A stretch of DNA of 64,000 nt from Litorilinea aerophila (GCF_006569185.2 NZ_VIGC02000019.1:1-64000); one strand, 5' to 3'; positions 24,767 through 35,745 are shown, numbered from the stretch's first letter. Program-made: numbers and translations. The notes: generated by a model not told the origin, from the sequence alone.

Positions 24767-26104
24767 ATGTGGATTCCATTCACCCGTTTTCTTTTGCCCT
24801 TGGCCGTGACGGCCATGGTGCTGGAGCTGGGCAGTCAGGTGTTGAACGCCGGCATGGCCCGGATGCCCCGGGCCACCGAGACCCTGGCCGGCTACGGGCT
24901 GGCCTGGGGTCTGGTGCTGTTTCTGGCCAGCCCCCTGGCCCAGGCCAAAGAGCTGGGGTTGGTGCTGGCGGTAGACCGGGAGAGCCTGCGGCCTGTGCGG
25001 CGGTTTGTGGCCATGGCGGGTGTCATCCTCAGCGTGGGGCTGGCCTCGCTGGCTGTGACCCCAGCCGGCGACTGGGTCATCGAGGGGTTGCATGGCGTGG
25101 ATCCACACCTGGGAGCGATCGTGCGGGTGGCCCTGTTGTGGCTGGCACCCTATCCGCTGCTCAAGGCCCTCTCCCTGCTCCATGCCGGCCTGCTTCTGCG
25201 GGCGCGGCGGACGGTGGTGGTGAGCTACGCCACCCTGGCCAATCTGGGGGTCAGCATCGCCACGGTCTTCCTGCTGCTGGCGGTGCCCCTGGTCCGGGCC
25301 GAGCCCATCCGCCTGCCCATCCTGGCCCTCTATGCCGGCCTGGCGGTGGAACTTGGAATCATCTTCTGGGGATATAGGCGGGGCTGGCGGCCGGCCCAGC
25401 GGGCGGGTGCGCCGGCCCCGGTACCTGGCTACGGGGCCATCATCCGCTTCTTTTGGCCCCTGGCCCTGATCATGGTGATTCAAGAGTTGAGCCGACCTGT
25501 CATCAACCTGTTCGTCGCCCGGCAGACCCAGGGGGACGCGGCCGGCGCGGCGCTGGCCATTCTGACGGTGGTGTACACCCTGGGGCGCCTGCCCTATGGC
25601 TGGCTCAACGAGATTCGCAGTCTGGCCCCCGCCTTCCAGGAGCAGCGGGGCGCGCTGGCGGCCATCCGCCGTTTTGCCCTGGCCTGCGGGGGGATCTCCT
25701 TCGCCATGATGTTGCTCCTGTTCTGGACACCTCTGCGGGGGTTCATCCTGGAAGGGCTCATCGGCTTGACGCCGGCGTTGGCTCAAGGGGCCGTGATTCC
25801 CCTGCGCATCATTTCGTTTCTGTCGTTTGTGGTCATGGCCCGGGCCTACCTGCACGGCGTGGCCCTGGTGGAGCGGCGCACGGCTGCCATGGCACCGAGT
25901 GCGCCGGCCCGTTTCGCCGCCATCCTGGCCGCGCTCATGCTTCTGCCCCGTTGGGGCATCACCGGCGCGACCCTGGGCATCTCGGCCCTGGTCACCGGCT
26001 TTGTGGTGGAAACGTTGTTAGTCTGGTGGGGCGTGCGGGGGCGGGCCCTCCTGTTGCCGGCCTCTTCGGCTGGGGGAAGGGCTGCGCCCTCTGGGCCACT
26101 GTAG
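24767..26104 (+). CDS. Polytopic membrane protein, MOP/MATE-flippase-like
   Basis: A 445-residue inner-membrane protein with about 12 hydrophobic segments and an internal two-fold repeat: RFLLPLAVTAMVLELGSQVLNAGMAR in the first half corresponds to RFFWPLALIMVIQELSRPVINLFVAR in the second. This fits the MOP superfamily (MATE, polysaccharide flippases, ANK-like proteins), which moves drugs, lipid-linked sugars or anions. The exact subfamily is uncertain and the ribosome-binding site is weak. The following genes are sugar oxidoreductases, but there is no firm link. Confidence 0.65.
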   Translation: MWIPFTRFLLPLAVTAMVLELGSQVLNAGMARMPRATETLAGYGLAWGLVLFLASPLAQAKELGLVLAVDRESLRPVRRFVAMAGVILSVGLASLAVTPAGDWVIEGLHGVDPHLGAIVRVALLWLAPYPLLKALSLLHAGLLLRARRTVVVSYATLANLGVSIATVFLLLAVPLVRAEPIRLPILALYAGLAVELGIIFWGYRRGWRPAQRAGAPAPVPGYGAIIRFFWPLALIMVIQELSRPVINLFVARQTQGDAAGAALAILTVVYTLGRLPYGWLNEIRSLAPAFQEQRGALAAIRRFALACGGISFAMMLLLFWTPLRGFILEGLIGLTPALAQGAVIPLRIISFLSFVVMARAYLHGVALVERRTAAMAPSAPARFAAILAALMLLPRWGITGATLGISALVTGFVVETLLVWWGVRGRALLLPASSAGGRAAPSGPL

Positions 26105-26183
26105 TGACCGACGGCTCTTGGTCATGGGGTCGTCGTCATGGAGTCATCCGCAAAACATTCATCGAAGCAGTAGAGAGGGAAAT

Positions 26184-27383
26184 ATGAATCGCGAAGTTTC
26201 ACTGATCCTGGCCGGAATCGGCGGCTATGGTCACTTTTACCTGCGCCACTTGCTGGCAGGCGCGGAACAGGCGGGGGTCCGTTTTCAGGCGGCGGCCGAT
26301 CCCCGGCCTTCGGGCAGTCCGTTTTTGGACCAATTGCAGGACCGGGGCGTGGAAATTTTCCCCGACCTAACATCCTGCCTGGCGGCCCACCAGGCGGATC
26401 TGGTGGTTATCGCGGCGCCCATCCACTTCCACGCCGAACTGACGGCGCTTTCCCTGGCCCACGGCGCCCATGTCCTCTGCGAGAAGCCCCTGTGCGCCAC
26501 CGTCGCCGAGGCGACGGCCATGGCCCAGGCCGAAGCCCAGGCCGACCGATTCGTCGCGGTGGGCTATCAGTGGTCCTTTTCCGAGGCCATCCAGGCCCTG
26601 AAACGGGATATCCAGGAGGGGGTCCTGGGGCAGCCCCGCCGCTTCAAGACGTGCGTCCTGTGGCCCCGGGGCGCCGCCTACTACGCGCGCAACAACTGGG
26701 CCGGCCGCATCCGCAGCCAGGATGGCCGCTGGGTGCTGGACAGCCCGGCCAGTAACGCCACGGCCCACTATCTGCACAACATGTTCTACGTCTTGGGGAG
26801 CTGCCGGGAGACGTCCGCGTTTCCGGCCCAGGTGGAGGCAGAGCTGTACCGGGCCAATCCCATTGAAAATTATGATGCCGCGGCCATCCGTTGCTACACC
26901 GAAGAGGGCGTGGAGCTACTTTTCTACGCAGCCCATTCGGTCCAACGGCGGGAGGGGCCGTTCTTCCAGTTTGAATTTGAGCAGGCGGTGGTTCGCTACA
27001 CGGACGGCGGCACCATCCAGGCCACCTTCGCGGATGGACGTCAGAAGGACTACGGCGATCCCTTTGCCCACGATGGCAACAAACTCTGGCAGAGCGTGGA
27101 CGCCGTCCGCACGGGCGAGCCGGTGGCCTGTGGCATCGCTGCGGCCACACCCCACGTCTACGCCATCAACGGCGCCCAGCTTTCCATGCCCGACATTGTC
27201 ACCCTGCCGGATCGGCTCTACCGGCAGGATGGGGATGTGCGTTGGGTGGCCGGGCTCCAGGATGTCTTCCGGGCTGCGTACCAGGAAGCCTGCCTCCCCG
27301 CTGAGTTGGACAGTGTCCCCTGGACCCGGTCCGGCCGGCCTGTAACCCTGGCCGAAATTCGGCAGCGCCAGATTCCGGTGTAG
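26184..27383 (+). CDS. Gfo/Idh/MocA-family oxidoreductase
   Basis: A 399-residue NAD(P)-dependent sugar oxidoreductase. The N-terminal Rossmann fold begins LILAGIGGYGHFYLRHL; the family core AAPIHFHAELTALSLAHGAHVLCEKPL contains the catalytic Lys of the EKP motif. The C-terminal alpha/beta domain has GRWVLDSPASNATAHYLHNM, the usual site of the second catalytic His. The start at ATG 26184 has GAGAGGG upstream. The glycine motif is GIGGYG rather than the usual GxGxxG spacing. Substrate is unknown, probably a sugar or inositol-like compound. It converges on the SDR gene with a 10-nt gap. Confidence 0.85.
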   Translation: MNREVSLILAGIGGYGHFYLRHLLAGAEQAGVRFQAAADPRPSGSPFLDQLQDRGVEIFPDLTSCLAAHQADLVVIAAPIHFHAELTALSLAHGAHVLCEKPLCATVAEATAMAQAEAQADRFVAVGYQWSFSEAIQALKRDIQEGVLGQPRRFKTCVLWPRGAAYYARNNWAGRIRSQDGRWVLDSPASNATAHYLHNMFYVLGSCRETSAFPAQVEAELYRANPIENYDAAAIRCYTEEGVELLFYAAHSVQRREGPFFQFEFEQAVVRYTDGGTIQATFADGRQKDYGDPFAHDGNKLWQSVDAVRTGEPVACGIAAATPHVYAINGAQLSMPDIVTLPDRLYRQDGDVRWVAGLQDVFRAAYQEACLPAELDSVPWTRSGRPVTLAEIRQRQIPV

Positions 27384-27393
27384 TGCGCCGGAC

Positions 27394-28200
27394 TTACCAG
27401 ACGCAGTATCCGCCGTCCACCACCAGGTCGTGGCCGGTGATGAAATCCGAGGCCGGTGCGGCCAGGTAGACCAGCGCGCCCTGGAGGTCGGTCACCTCTG
27501 CCATGCGCCCCATGGGTGTCAGATCCAGCCAGCGGGGGACCATCTGCTGGCCCTCGGGCGTCTGGGTCAGCTCTTCCACCAGTTGGGTGCGGGTGTAGCC
27601 CGGGCTGATGCTGTTGACCCGGATGCCCCGTCGGGCCCATTCGGCGGCCAGGCTGCGGGTCAGGTGGATCACGCCGGCCTTGGATGCGTTGTAGGCGCAC
27701 TGGTTCTGGGGGGTGTTGACGATGCGGCCGGACATGGACGCGGTGTTGATGATCTTGCCGTAGCCGGCGGCCAGCATGGCACGGGCCTCGGCCTGGGCGC
27801 AGAGGAAGACACCGGTCAGGTTGATGTCGATGACCCGCTGCCACTCCTCCAGGGTCATGCTTTCGCCGTCGGCCCAGAGGCCGATGCCCGCGTTGTTGGC
27901 GCCGATGGTCAGTTTCCCCCACTTGCGGAGCACCGCGTCCACCATGGCCTGGACCTCATCCGGCTTGGTCACGTCCGCGGTTACGGCCAGGGCATCGATC
28001 CCTTTGTCCGCCAGTTCCTGGGCCACGGCTTCGGCCCGTTCCGCCACCCGATCCACCACGGCCACGGCGGCGCCAGCTTCGCCCAGGGCATGGGCAAAGC
28101 CGCGGCCGATCCCCTGGCCGGCTCCGGTCACCAGGGCCACCCGCCCGTCCAGGCGAAAGCGCTCCAGGATGGGCGGCGCGTTCAAAATGTCGTCAGCCAT
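27394..28200 (-). CDS. Short-chain dehydrogenase/reductase (SDR), sugar/polyol type
   Basis: A 268-residue classical SDR. The cofactor motif is [11 protein letters not shown] near residue 21, followed by NNAGIG. The catalytic Ser is in [11 protein letters not shown] and the YxxxK motif is AYNASKAGV. The C-terminus VDGGYCVW is typical of sugar-alcohol or gluconate dehydrogenases. AAAGGAG stands before the ATG at 28200. It lies 38 nt downstream of the alcohol dehydrogenase gene on the same strand, so both probably act in one polyol or sugar pathway. Confidence 0.9.
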   Translation of the reverse strand: MADDILNAPPILERFRLDGRVALVTGAGQGIGRGFAHALGEAGAAVAVVDRVAERAEAVAQELADKGIDALAVTADVTKPDEVQAMVDAVLRKWGKLTIGANNAGIGLWADGESMTLEEWQRVIDINLTGVFLCAQAEARAMLAAGYGKIINTASMSGRIVNTPQNQCAYNASKAGVIHLTRSLAAEWARRGIRVNSISPGYTRTQLVEELTQTPEGQQMVPRWLDLTPMGRMAEVTDLQGALVYLAAPASDFITGHDLVVDGGYCVW

Positions 28201-28238
28201 GGGGCATCCACTCCTTTCCAGAGGCGAACCTGTTTGGG

Positions 28239-29276
28239 TTACTCGGCGACCACGATCTGGGCCTTCACCGACGAGGGGGGCATGTGGGCCGCGAACTCGA
28301 AGGCCTCCACGCTTTGGTCGAAGGTGAAGCGATCGGTGATGAGGGGTTTGACGTCGATTTTGCCGCTGGCCATGAGGGCCAGGGCCCGGGGATAGACGTG
28401 GGCGTAGCGGAAGACGTGCTCCACCCGGACTTCCTTGACCTGGGCGGCGGCCACATCGTAGGCGATGGGCTGAAGGGGGATGCCCACGTAGATGACTGCG
28501 CCGCCGGGGCAGACGGGCTCGAAGACGCTGGCCGCGGCCTGTTCGTTTCCGCTGCACTCGAAGACCAGGTCCGCGCCCCAGCCGTCGGTGAGCTCCTGGA
28601 CCACATCGGTCAGGCGTTCCCGGGCCACGTTCACTGGTGTGATGGGGCCCAGGGTCGCGGCCAGATCCAGCTTGGGCTGCTGGACATCGGTCATGATCAC
28701 CCGGCTGCAGCCCCCGGCCAGGGCGGCCAGGGCGGTCACCATGCCGATGGGGCCGGCCCCCATGACCACGGCCACGTCCCCGGGGCGGATACGAGCCTTG
28801 TTGGCGGCATGGAGACCTACAGCCAGGGGCTCCACCATGGCGCCCTCGGCAAAGCTGATGTTATCCGGCAGCTTGTAGGTGAAGGCGGCCGGGTGGACCA
28901 CGGTGGGGCGCAGCACGCCGTGGACCGGGGGCGTGGCCCAGAAGCGCACGGCCGGATCCAGGTTGTAGAGGCCCAGGCGGGTGGCCTTGCTGTTGGGGTC
29001 TGGGATGCCTGGCTCCATGCAGACCCGGTCGCCGGGCTGCAGATGTTTCACCTGGCTGCCCACTTCGATCACCGTGCCCGAGGCCTCGTGGCCCAGGATC
29101 ATAGGTTCTCGGACGACGAAGGGGCCGATGGCGCCGTGGGTATAGTAGTGGACATCGCTGCCACAGATGCCCACCGTGTGGAGGGCGATGCGCACATCGT
29201 GGGGCCCCATGGGCTCATCCAGTTCGATGTCCCGCAGGGAAAGTTTCAGTTTTTCTTCAAGGACCAATGCTTTCAT
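28239..29276 (-). CDS. Zinc-type polyol (sorbitol/xylitol-like) dehydrogenase
   Basis: A 345-residue medium-chain dehydrogenase. Catalytic zinc ligands are in [14 protein letters not shown] (Cys) and [10 protein letters not shown] (His, Glu). The NAD motif is [37 protein letters not shown] and [21 protein letters not shown] place it near sorbitol/xylitol dehydrogenases. The loop that normally holds four structural-zinc cysteines has none, as in one branch of this family. The start at ATG 29276 removes an unsupported N-terminal extension. It probably forms an operon with the downstream SDR. Confidence 0.9.
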   Translation of the reverse strand: MKALVLEEKLKLSLRDIELDEPMGPHDVRIALHTVGICGSDVHYYTHGAIGPFVVREPMILGHEASGTVIEVGSQVKHLQPGDRVCMEPGIPDPNSKATRLGLYNLDPAVRFWATPPVHGVLRPTVVHPAAFTYKLPDNISFAEGAMVEPLAVGLHAANKARIRPGDVAVVMGAGPIGMVTALAALAGGCSRVIMTDVQQPKLDLAATLGPITPVNVARERLTDVVQELTDGWGADLVFECSGNEQAAASVFEPVCPGGAVIYVGIPLQPIAYDVAAAQVKEVRVEHVFRYAHVYPRALALMASGKIDVKPLITDRFTFDQSVEAFEFAAHMPPSSVKAQIVVAE

Positions 29277-29662
29277 AGGCTTCTCCCGAAAGGTGCCGGA
29301 GCCTGGCGTGCCCGTGCCGGCAAGGATACAGGCCCGCCGGGAATGGCCACCATGGGGGAAGTGGTTACCCCCAGCGGACGACAATGACGATCCAGATCAA
29401 TGATAGCAGGGTTGCCACCCAGAGGGGAAGAAATGCCTCGATGAAGCGCATCCAATAGTTTAGTTCATTCGTCGGTTGACAACCCGATTCCAGTTGCCTA
29501 TGATGGGAACCGCAGACAAGGTGACAGCCAGCCTGTGTCCTCTCTGCGACCGGCTGACTCCACCGGTGCGCCCGACCCGGGGCGCTAATCTGTCCCAACC
29601 ATCCAAAACAACCGAAGAACGGTCCTGAACTTCCAACATCCCCCGTCGAGGAGGTATGGACA
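29277..29662. other. 386-nt intergenic region, possible tiny membrane peptide
   Basis: This separates divergent genes. No convincing promoter pair was recognised. One small minus-strand ORF (29365-29451, ATG at 29451) would encode 28 residues, mostly hydrophobic (RFIEAFLPLWVATLLSL, then WIVIVV), resembling a single-span membrane peptide. It has no good ribosome-binding site and could be chance. Confidence 0.3.
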
Positions 29663-32600
29663 ATGCGGCTGATCCCCCGAGCCCATCGGCTGCTCTGCCG
29701 GCTGTTCCGCCGGCCGCGTCGTCCCTGGCCCGCGTGTTTGCTGACTACCCTCTGCCTGGCTCTGCTCTGGACCCTGTGGATGAACCCACCTGGCCTCCAG
29801 GCCAACACCATCCAGGGCGGCGAAGAAACGCCCTTCCCCCTGGACCCACCCACGCCCACCGCCACCGAGACACCCAGCCCCACGCCGTCGCCCACGGCGA
29901 CCGAGGTACTCACGGAGACGCCCACGCCTACGGAGACGGCGCCTCCATCGCCCACGCCCACTGACACGGGCACTCCCACGCCTACTGCCACCGAGACACC
30001 CAGCTCCACGCCGTCGCCCACGGCGACCGAAACGCCCACGGAGACGCCCACGCCTACGGAGACGGCGCCTCCATCGCCCACGCCCACTGACACGGGCACT
30101 CCCACGCCCACCGCCACCGAGACACCCAGCCCCACGCCGTCGCCCACGGCGACCGAAACGCCCACGGAGACGCCCACGTCCACCCCAACACTGGCGACCA
30201 CCCCCACGCCGCCCCCCAACTTGCGTATCAGCGAGTTTCTGGCCGACCCCAAGGCGGTGACCGACGCCCAGGGCGAATGGATTGAGCTGGTCAACCTGGA
30301 AGACGTCCCCGTCAACCTTCGGGACTGGATTCTGGCTGACCTGGACCGGGACTGGCATCCCATTGCGACGGAGCTGTGGATCCCGCCGGGCGGCTATCTG
30401 GTTCTGGCCCGCAACAGCGACCCTGGGGCCAACGGCGGCGTTCAGGCCCAGTACCAGTACACCGGCCTGGATCTGGCCAACGGCGAGGACGAGTTGCTCC
30501 TCATCTCACCCGACGGCGTGGAGGTAGACCGGGTCCTGTGGGGGCGGGAGCGGGGCCTGCCCACCACTCCCGGTGCTTCCCTGGAGCGGGTGGACTGGTA
30601 CTCTGGCGATGCCTGGCAGACGGCCACGGGGCCCTGGCCCGGTTCTGCCGGGGATTGGGGCAGCCCTGGCCAGCCCTACGTACCGGCTCCGCCCACGCCC
30701 ACCGCCACACCCATTCCGCCTGCCCCCAGCGACGAACCGCCACCCACCTCCATCCCCACGCCTGCGCCGGTTTCGACTTCAACTTTGACGCCGGTTTCTC
30801 CGACGCCGGTGCCGACCCCGACGCCGACTGTGCCGGTGGCCCCACCGCCCCGTCTGCGTATCAGCGAGTTTCTGGCCGACCCCAGGGTGGTGGCCGACGC
30901 CCAGGGCGAATGGATTGAGCTGGTCAACCTGGAAGATGTCCCCGTCAACCTCCAGGACTGGATCCTGGCCGACCTGGACCGGGACTGGCATCCCATTGCG
31001 ACGGAGCTGTGGATCCCGCCGGGCGGCTATCTGGTCCTGGCCCGCAACAGCGACCCTGGGGCCAACGGCGGCGTCCAGGCCCAGTACCAGTACACCGGCC
31101 TGGATCTGGCCAACGGCGAGGACGAGTTGCTCCTCATCTCGCCCGACGGCGTGGAGGTAGACCGGGTCCTGTGGGGGCGGGAAAGACCCGTACAAGTGGT
31201 ACAGGGGGCCAGTCTGGAGCGCACCGATTGGGATTCTCAAACAGCCTGGGCCGTTGCCGAGGTTCCCTGGCCTGGCTCCCTGGGCGACCGGGGCTCGCCC
31301 GGACAACCCTTTCGCGCAAGCCTGCCCACGGCCACGCCGCCCCCGCCGACGCCTTCCGCCACACCCACGGCCACGGCCACCCGTTCTGGGCCGCCTCCTG
31401 GCTCGCCGCCACGGGTATTCCTCAGCGAGATCATGGGCGATCCAGCTGCCGTCTCCGACCGGGATGGGGAGTGGCTGGAGCTCTTCAACGCCGACGAGCA
31501 GCCGGTCAACCTGAGTGGCTGGATCCTGGCCGACCGGGGGAAAGACCGCCATGTCATCGCCCGCGACCTCTGGCTGCAGCCGGGTGCGACCGTGGTGTTG
31601 GGGCGCCAGGCCGACCAGGACCAGAACGGTGGCGTACCGGTGGACTACGTCTACGATGGTTTCTCCCTGGCCAACGACGAGGATGAAGTGCTCCTCGTCG
31701 CGCCCTGGGGCGCGGTGGTGGATCAGGTGGCCTGGGGTGGGAACAGCGGCCTGCGATTGCCCACCGGGGCCAGCCTGGAACGCACAGATCTAGCCGATCC
31801 CCAGGCGTGGCAGGCGGCGTCGGCGCCCTGGCCCGGCTCTCTGGGCGATCGGGGGTCGCCGGGCCGGCCCTACCAGCCCACCTCCCCCACCGCGCCCACC
31901 CTCTCCCCCGGTACCCCCGTTCCCACACCGGAGGCCACCGGGACGGCCACGCCCACCCCCACCGCCACGGCCTTGCCTGCGCCTTCCCTGGGTGATGCCT
32001 GGCCGCTGGAGCCCAACGGCAGCATGCTGGTGATCGACGAGGTCCTTTATGACGGCAGCGCCGAGGAGTTCGTAGCCCTGTACCACAGCGGCGATACGCC
32101 CCTGGATCTGGGCGGTTGGCTGTTGGGAGATGCCGAAGTGCCGGGCGACAACGAAGGCCTGTACGCCCTGCCGGCCGGGTACCTCCTGCAGCCCGGCGCC
32201 ACCTTTGTGGTTGCCCGCAACGGGGCAGCCTTTCGCCAGCGCTTCGGCCGCGCGCCGGACGCCGAATTGGAGGAGAGCGACCCCGTCGTCACGACCCTGG
32301 CGCGGGAGCGTACCCTGGCCAGCGGCACCTTTGCCCTGCGAGATCAGGGAGATGAAGTGGTGTTGCTCACGCCCGCCCGCCGCCTGGCCGACGCGGTAGC
32401 CTTCGCAGAGGGTGAATATGGACGGCTTCAGTTGGGCGGATACCTGGCTGCTGGCCCAGGCCAGAGCCTGCAGCGGGTACCTGGGCCTCGTTTTCCAGGG
32501 GTGACTGACGTGCGGGAGCGTTTCCTATTGGGGCCACCCCGGCCCTTTGAACCGCGCGGCACTCCCCTGGCCCGTGCCCATCCCCGGCCAACCCTGGCCG

Positions 32601-34675
32601 ACGGCATGGTGGCCCTGTGGGGGACGCTGGCTGCCTTCTCCAACTACAGCCCGGGAGGCACCGCGCCGCCCCACTACGTGTTGGCCGCCGGGGCTGCTGC
32701 CGGGCTCGACTTCGTGGCCCTGGCGGATCCCCACCGGGTCTTCCTGGATGTGGAGGGCGTCGCCCATGCCCTGGGCATGATCGCCGTTCCCGGCTGGCGC
32801 TGGCAAGGGAATGACGGGCGCCAGGCTGTGGTCTACGCTCCCCAGACGGTGGAGGCCGCTTCCTGGGAAGGCCTGAGCCAATGGGCCGGGCAGCAGGGCT
32901 GGCCGCTCCAGGCCCTGGCGGATGTTGGGCCGGTTGATGGCGCCGTGGCCGCGTTGACCGCCGACACCCTGGCCGTACCGGACGGGCTGGCCCGACTCTT
33001 TCAACGGTGGTCCGTGGCCGGGCGCCCCCTCTTGCCCGCCGGGAATCACAACCCGCCCCTGCCGGCCCTCCTGCCTGGCCAGCCCCGCTACACGGGCCTG
33101 GCTGTCCGGCAGGCCGATGTAGACGGGGTGCTGGAAGCCCTGCGCGCCCGCCGGGGGTGGCTCACCAGCGCCGCCGGCCTTTGGGTGACCCTCCAGGCGG
33201 AGGAGCCCGATGGCCAGCGCACGTGGATGGGGCAATCGATCGCACCCGCCAACCAGGTGGTGCTGCACGTCCGCTACGGCGACCAGGCGGGCGAAGCCCT
33301 GGGCGTGGCCATCTGGCAGGACGGTCAGCCAGTCCGGCAGCTGGACATCCCCTCGCCAGATGGCCACTGGATCCTGAACCTGCCGGCGGTACCCGGAAGC
33401 TGGCTGGCCGCGGTGGTCACCCAGGCCGATGGCGATTTCGCGGTGACAGCGCCCCTCCAGGTGCGGACAGGCGGCGGTGGACAGGTCCTCCTCAACGAGG
33501 TGCTGCCGGCGCCGGCGGGAGATCTCAACGGCGACGGTGTGGTGGACAGCGACGACGAGTTCATCGAGCTCTACAACCCGGGCAATGGACCCGTGTCGCT
33601 GGTGGGATGGCAACTGGTGGATGGCCTGGAATCCATGGCCCTGGCCGGGGATGCCCAGGCGAGTGCCCGGCGCTTCGTCTTTGGCCCTGGCCGATATCTC
33701 AACGGGCGCAGCCGCCTGGTTCTCTGGCGTCGGGAGAGCGGCCTCAGCCTGAACAACGACCAGGATGGCATCCGGCTGCTGGATCCCACCGGCGCAGTGG
33801 TAGATCAGGTGGCCTGGCACAGCTTCCCCGGCTGGGGCACGGCCCTGGCCCGCTTGCCCGATGGCAGCGAACAGTGGTCCACCACCAGCGCCGCCACCCC
33901 TGGCCAGGCCAACCAGGGAAGTGCCGAGACGGTGCCTTTTACACCGCCATCGGGGCCGCCACCGCTTCCCTCGCCGCCGCCCCCCGCCTCCAAAGGCGAG
34001 GACGAGGATGAGCGCCCGGCCCAAAAAGCGGCCGAAGGGCAGGCACCTGGGCCGCCGGGCTCGCTGGCAGAGGCCAAGCGGCGAGGGCTGGAAGCCACGG
34101 TAGAGTTTCGGGCCCAGGTGGTGGCGCCCCCGGGCCTGTTCAACTCGGCCATCTACGTGGCCGAGCCGGCCCTGGACGCCCAGGGAAATCCCCTGCCCCT
34201 GGCCGGCCTGGGCATTCAGGTCTACCTCAACAGCGGCGACTTTCTGCCCATGGAGGAAGGGAGCTGGGTCCTGGTACGCGGGGTGCTCAAGTCCTTCCGC
34301 GGCGAGATGGAGCTCCGGGCAGAGAGCCCGGAGCAGATCTGGCCTTTTCAAGTGGGCACGCCGTTGCAGCCGCTGCCGGTCCGGGTGGCGGACATCGGCG
34401 AATCCCTGGAAGGTCGGCTGGTGACCTTCCAGGGCGTGGTCAGCGGATGGCAGGGGGACAGCATCTTCCTGGCCGACCCCGACCAGCCGGAGGCAGAAGC
34501 GGTGCGGGTCACGGTGCGCAGCAGCCTGGGCTGGCGACGCCCGTACGTGAATCGGGGTGAACGGTGGCAGGTCACCGGGATCGTCAGCCAGTTTGCCCGG
34601 GAGCATCCGTGGAATGGCGGCTACCGGGTGCTGGTCCGCTATCCGGAGGATCTGCGCGAGCTGGACAGACCCTGA
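29663..34675 (+). CDS. Giant secreted lamin-tail-domain protein with Thr-Pro linkers and degenerate PHP domain
   Basis: A 1670-residue exported protein; AGGAGG stands 8 nt before the ATG. A signal sequence ([15 protein letters not shown]) ends near residue 48. Next is a Thr/Pro/Glu linker made of 42-residue repeats. Four LTD-type domains follow (RISEFLADP twice, [27 protein letters not shown]), each with an EWIELVN- or EFVALYH-like strand. Then comes a PHP-like domain (about 980-1200) whose metal-binding histidines are lost, a further LTD ([30 protein letters not shown]) and a C-terminal pair of OB-fold-like segments (about 1470-1668). The first two LTDs are near-duplicates. It is probably a surface or secreted protein; LTDs often sit beside nuclease-like modules, but none is intact here. 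Confidence 0.8.
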   Translation: MRLIPRAHRLLCRLFRRPRRPWPACLLTTLCLALLWTLWMNPPGLQANTIQGGEETPFPLDPPTPTATETPSPTPSPTATEVLTETPTPTETAPPSPTPTDTGTPTPTATETPSSTPSPTATETPTETPTPTETAPPSPTPTDTGTPTPTATETPSPTPSPTATETPTETPTSTPTLATTPTPPPNLRISEFLADPKAVTDAQGEWIELVNLEDVPVNLRDWILADLDRDWHPIATELWIPPGGYLVLARNSDPGANGGVQAQYQYTGLDLANGEDELLLISPDGVEVDRVLWGRERGLPTTPGASLERVDWYSGDAWQTATGPWPGSAGDWGSPGQPYVPAPPTPTATPIPPAPSDEPPPTSIPTPAPVSTSTLTPVSPTPVPTPTPTVPVAPPPRLRISEFLADPRVVADAQGEWIELVNLEDVPVNLQDWILADLDRDWHPIATELWIPPGGYLVLARNSDPGANGGVQAQYQYTGLDLANGEDELLLISPDGVEVDRVLWGRERPVQVVQGASLERTDWDSQTAWAVAEVPWPGSLGDRGSPGQPFRASLPTATPPPPTPSATPTATATRSGPPPGSPPRVFLSEIMGDPAAVSDRDGEWLELFNADEQPVNLSGWILADRGKDRHVIARDLWLQPGATVVLGRQADQDQNGGVPVDYVYDGFSLANDEDEVLLVAPWGAVVDQVAWGGNSGLRLPTGASLERTDLADPQAWQAASAPWPGSLGDRGSPGRPYQPTSPTAPTLSPGTPVPTPEATGTATPTPTATALPAPSLGDAWPLEPNGSMLVIDEVLYDGSAEEFVALYHSGDTPLDLGGWLLGDAEVPGDNEGLYALPAGYLLQPGATFVVARNGAAFRQRFGRAPDAELEESDPVVTTLARERTLASGTFALRDQGDEVVLLTPARRLADAVAFAEGEYGRLQLGGYLAAGPGQSLQRVPGPRFPGVTDVRERFLLGPPRPFEPRGTPLARAHPRPTLADGMVALWGTLAAFSNYSPGGTAPPHYVLAAGAAAGLDFVALADPHRVFLDVEGVAHALGMIAVPGWRWQGNDGRQAVVYAPQTVEAASWEGLSQWAGQQGWPLQALADVGPVDGAVAALTADTLAVPDGLARLFQRWSVAGRPLLPAGNHNPPLPALLPGQPRYTGLAVRQADVDGVLEALRARRGWLTSAAGLWVTLQAEEPDGQRTWMGQSIAPANQVVLHVRYGDQAGEALGVAIWQDGQPVRQLDIPSPDGHWILNLPAVPGSWLAAVVTQADGDFAVTAPLQVRTGGGGQVLLNEVLPAPAGDLNGDGVVDSDDEFIELYNPGNGPVSLVGWQLVDGLESMALAGDAQASARRFVFGPGRYLNGRSRLVLWRRESGLSLNNDQDGIRLLDPTGAVVDQVAWHSFPGWGTALARLPDGSEQWSTTSAATPGQANQGSAETVPFTPPSGPPPLPSPPPPASKGEDEDERPAQKAAEGQAPGPPGSLAEAKRRGLEATVEFRAQVVAPPGLFNSAIYVAEPALDAQGNPLPLAGLGIQVYLNSGDFLPMEEGSWVLVRGVLKSFRGEMELRAESPEQIWPFQVGTPLQPLPVRVADIGESLEGRLVTFQGVVSGWQGDSIFLADPDQPEAEAVRVTVRSSLGWRRPYVNRGERWQVTGIVSQFAREHPWNGGYRVLVRYPEDLRELDRP
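29861..30180 (+). repeat. 126-nt tandem repeat encoding Thr-Pro linker
   Basis: The segment starting GCCACCGAGACACCCAGC occurs at 29861, 29987 and 30113, a period of 126 nt (42 codons), for about 2.5 nearly identical copies. It keeps the reading frame of the giant LTD protein and encodes [14 protein letters not shown]-like sequence. Such arrays can change copy number by slippage. Confidence 0.9.
30222..31187 (+). repeat. Duplicated LTD module (two ~333-nt copies, 633 nt apart)
   Basis: Copy 1 (30222-30554) and copy 2 (30855-31187) match at roughly 95% of positions, including long identical runs such as the one encoding [20 protein letters not shown]. The linker between them is unrelated to either. 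The third LTD in the protein is far more diverged, so this pair reflects a recent duplication or gene conversion. Confidence 0.9.
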
Positions 34676-34686
34676 GGGCGCGTGGC

Positions 34687-35745
34687 CTATCGCCAGGTGG
34701 CCCGCAGCACCCGCACCCAGTTCTCGTAGGCGATCTGGCGCAGCTCGGCGTCGCCGTAGCCCCGGGCCCGCAGGCGCTCCATCAGGCGGGGCAGGCCGGC
34801 CACGTCCTTCAGCTCGGCGGGCATGGTGGCGCCGTCAAAGTCCGAGCCGAAGGCCACATGGGCCACGCCCATACGCTGCACCATGTAGTCCAGATGGTCG
34901 ACGATTCGGTCGAGGGGCGTGTTGGCGTCCACCTGGCCATCTTCCCGCAGGAAACCCACGTGAAAGTTGACCCCCACCACGCCACCGCTGTCCCGGATGG
35001 CATCCAGCTGGCGGTCGGTCAGGTTGCGGCTGGAAGGCGCCAGCGCGTGGGCGCCGGAGTGGGTCGCCACCAGGGGGGCGTTAGAGAGGGCGGCCACGTC
35101 CCAGAAGCCCTTTTCATTCAGGTGGGAAAGGTCAATCAGGATGCCCAGGCGGTTGCAGGCCTGCACCAGGGCCCGGCCGGCTTCGGTCAGGCCCGGGCCG
35201 ATGTCCGGGGAGGAAGGAAAGCGGAAGGGGACGCCGGTGCCGAAGGCGTTGGGACGACTCCAGGTGATTCCCAGGGAGCGCAGCCCTGCCCGGTAGAAGA
35301 CTTCCAGGCTGTCCAGTTGGGTGTCGATGGCCTCGGCACCTTCGATGTGGAAGATCATGGCCAGGACGCCATCCTCCAGTGCCTGGACCAGCTCGTCCAC
35401 AGTGCGCACCACCTGGGCCTGCCCCTGGGCCTCTTCTTCCAGACGGAAGAGGCGGGCCGCCAGGGCCATGGTGAAGGCCAGGGCGTGGGGCTGGTCCACG
35501 GGCTGGGGCTCCGGCGCGCCGGCCGGGTTGTGGGTTGCCGGCAGGCCATCGTTGGAACGGGGCGAGGGGGTAAAGAGGGCAAAGAACCCTCCACCCAGCC
35601 CGCCTTCCCGGGCCCGGGGCAGGTCGATGTGGCCCTCCTGGCTGCGTTCAAAGAAGGAACGACAGTTTGGGGGTTCCTGCAGATGGAGCTGGAGCAGGGT
35701 GTCGTTGTGGCCGTCGAAAATGGGAATCGGCGATGGAGTGCCCAT
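34687..35745 (-). CDS. Membrane dipeptidase-like (M19, renal dipeptidase family)
   Basis: A 352-residue zinc peptidase that should split dipeptides, including D-amino-acid ones. Zinc ligands follow the family order: FDGHNDTLLQ, HIEGAEAI (bridging Glu), LIDLSHLNEKGFWDVA and VATHSGAHAL (two His), then SSRNLTDRQLDAI and VAFGSDFDGA with the catalytic Asp. No signal peptide is seen, so despite its name it is probably cytoplasmic here. AAGGA precedes the ATG. It converges on the giant LTD gene with 11 nt between stops. Confidence 0.92.
   Translation of the reverse strand: MGTPSPIPIFDGHNDTLLQLHLQEPPNCRSFFERSQEGHIDLPRAREGGLGGGFFALFTPSPRSNDGLPATHNPAGAPEPQPVDQPHALAFTMALAARLFRLEEEAQGQAQVVRTVDELVQALEDGVLAMIFHIEGAEAIDTQLDSLEVFYRAGLRSLGITWSRPNAFGTGVPFRFPSSPDIGPGLTEAGRALVQACNRLGILIDLSHLNEKGFWDVAALSNAPLVATHSGAHALAPSSRNLTDRQLDAIRDSGGVVGVNFHVGFLREDGQVDANTPLDRIVDHLDYMVQRMGVAHVAFGSDFDGATMPAELKDVAGLPRLMERLRARGYGDAELRQIAYENWVRVLRATWR

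Noticed and set aside
29861-30180. Regular repeats considered as a CRISPR array.
   Set aside because: The repeats are 126 nt, directly adjacent without unique spacers, and in frame with a Thr-Pro coding region.
32525-34606. 693-codon open frame antisense to the giant LTD gene.
   Set aside because: No domain or ribosome-binding site, and the sense frame has clear LTD and OB-like domains.
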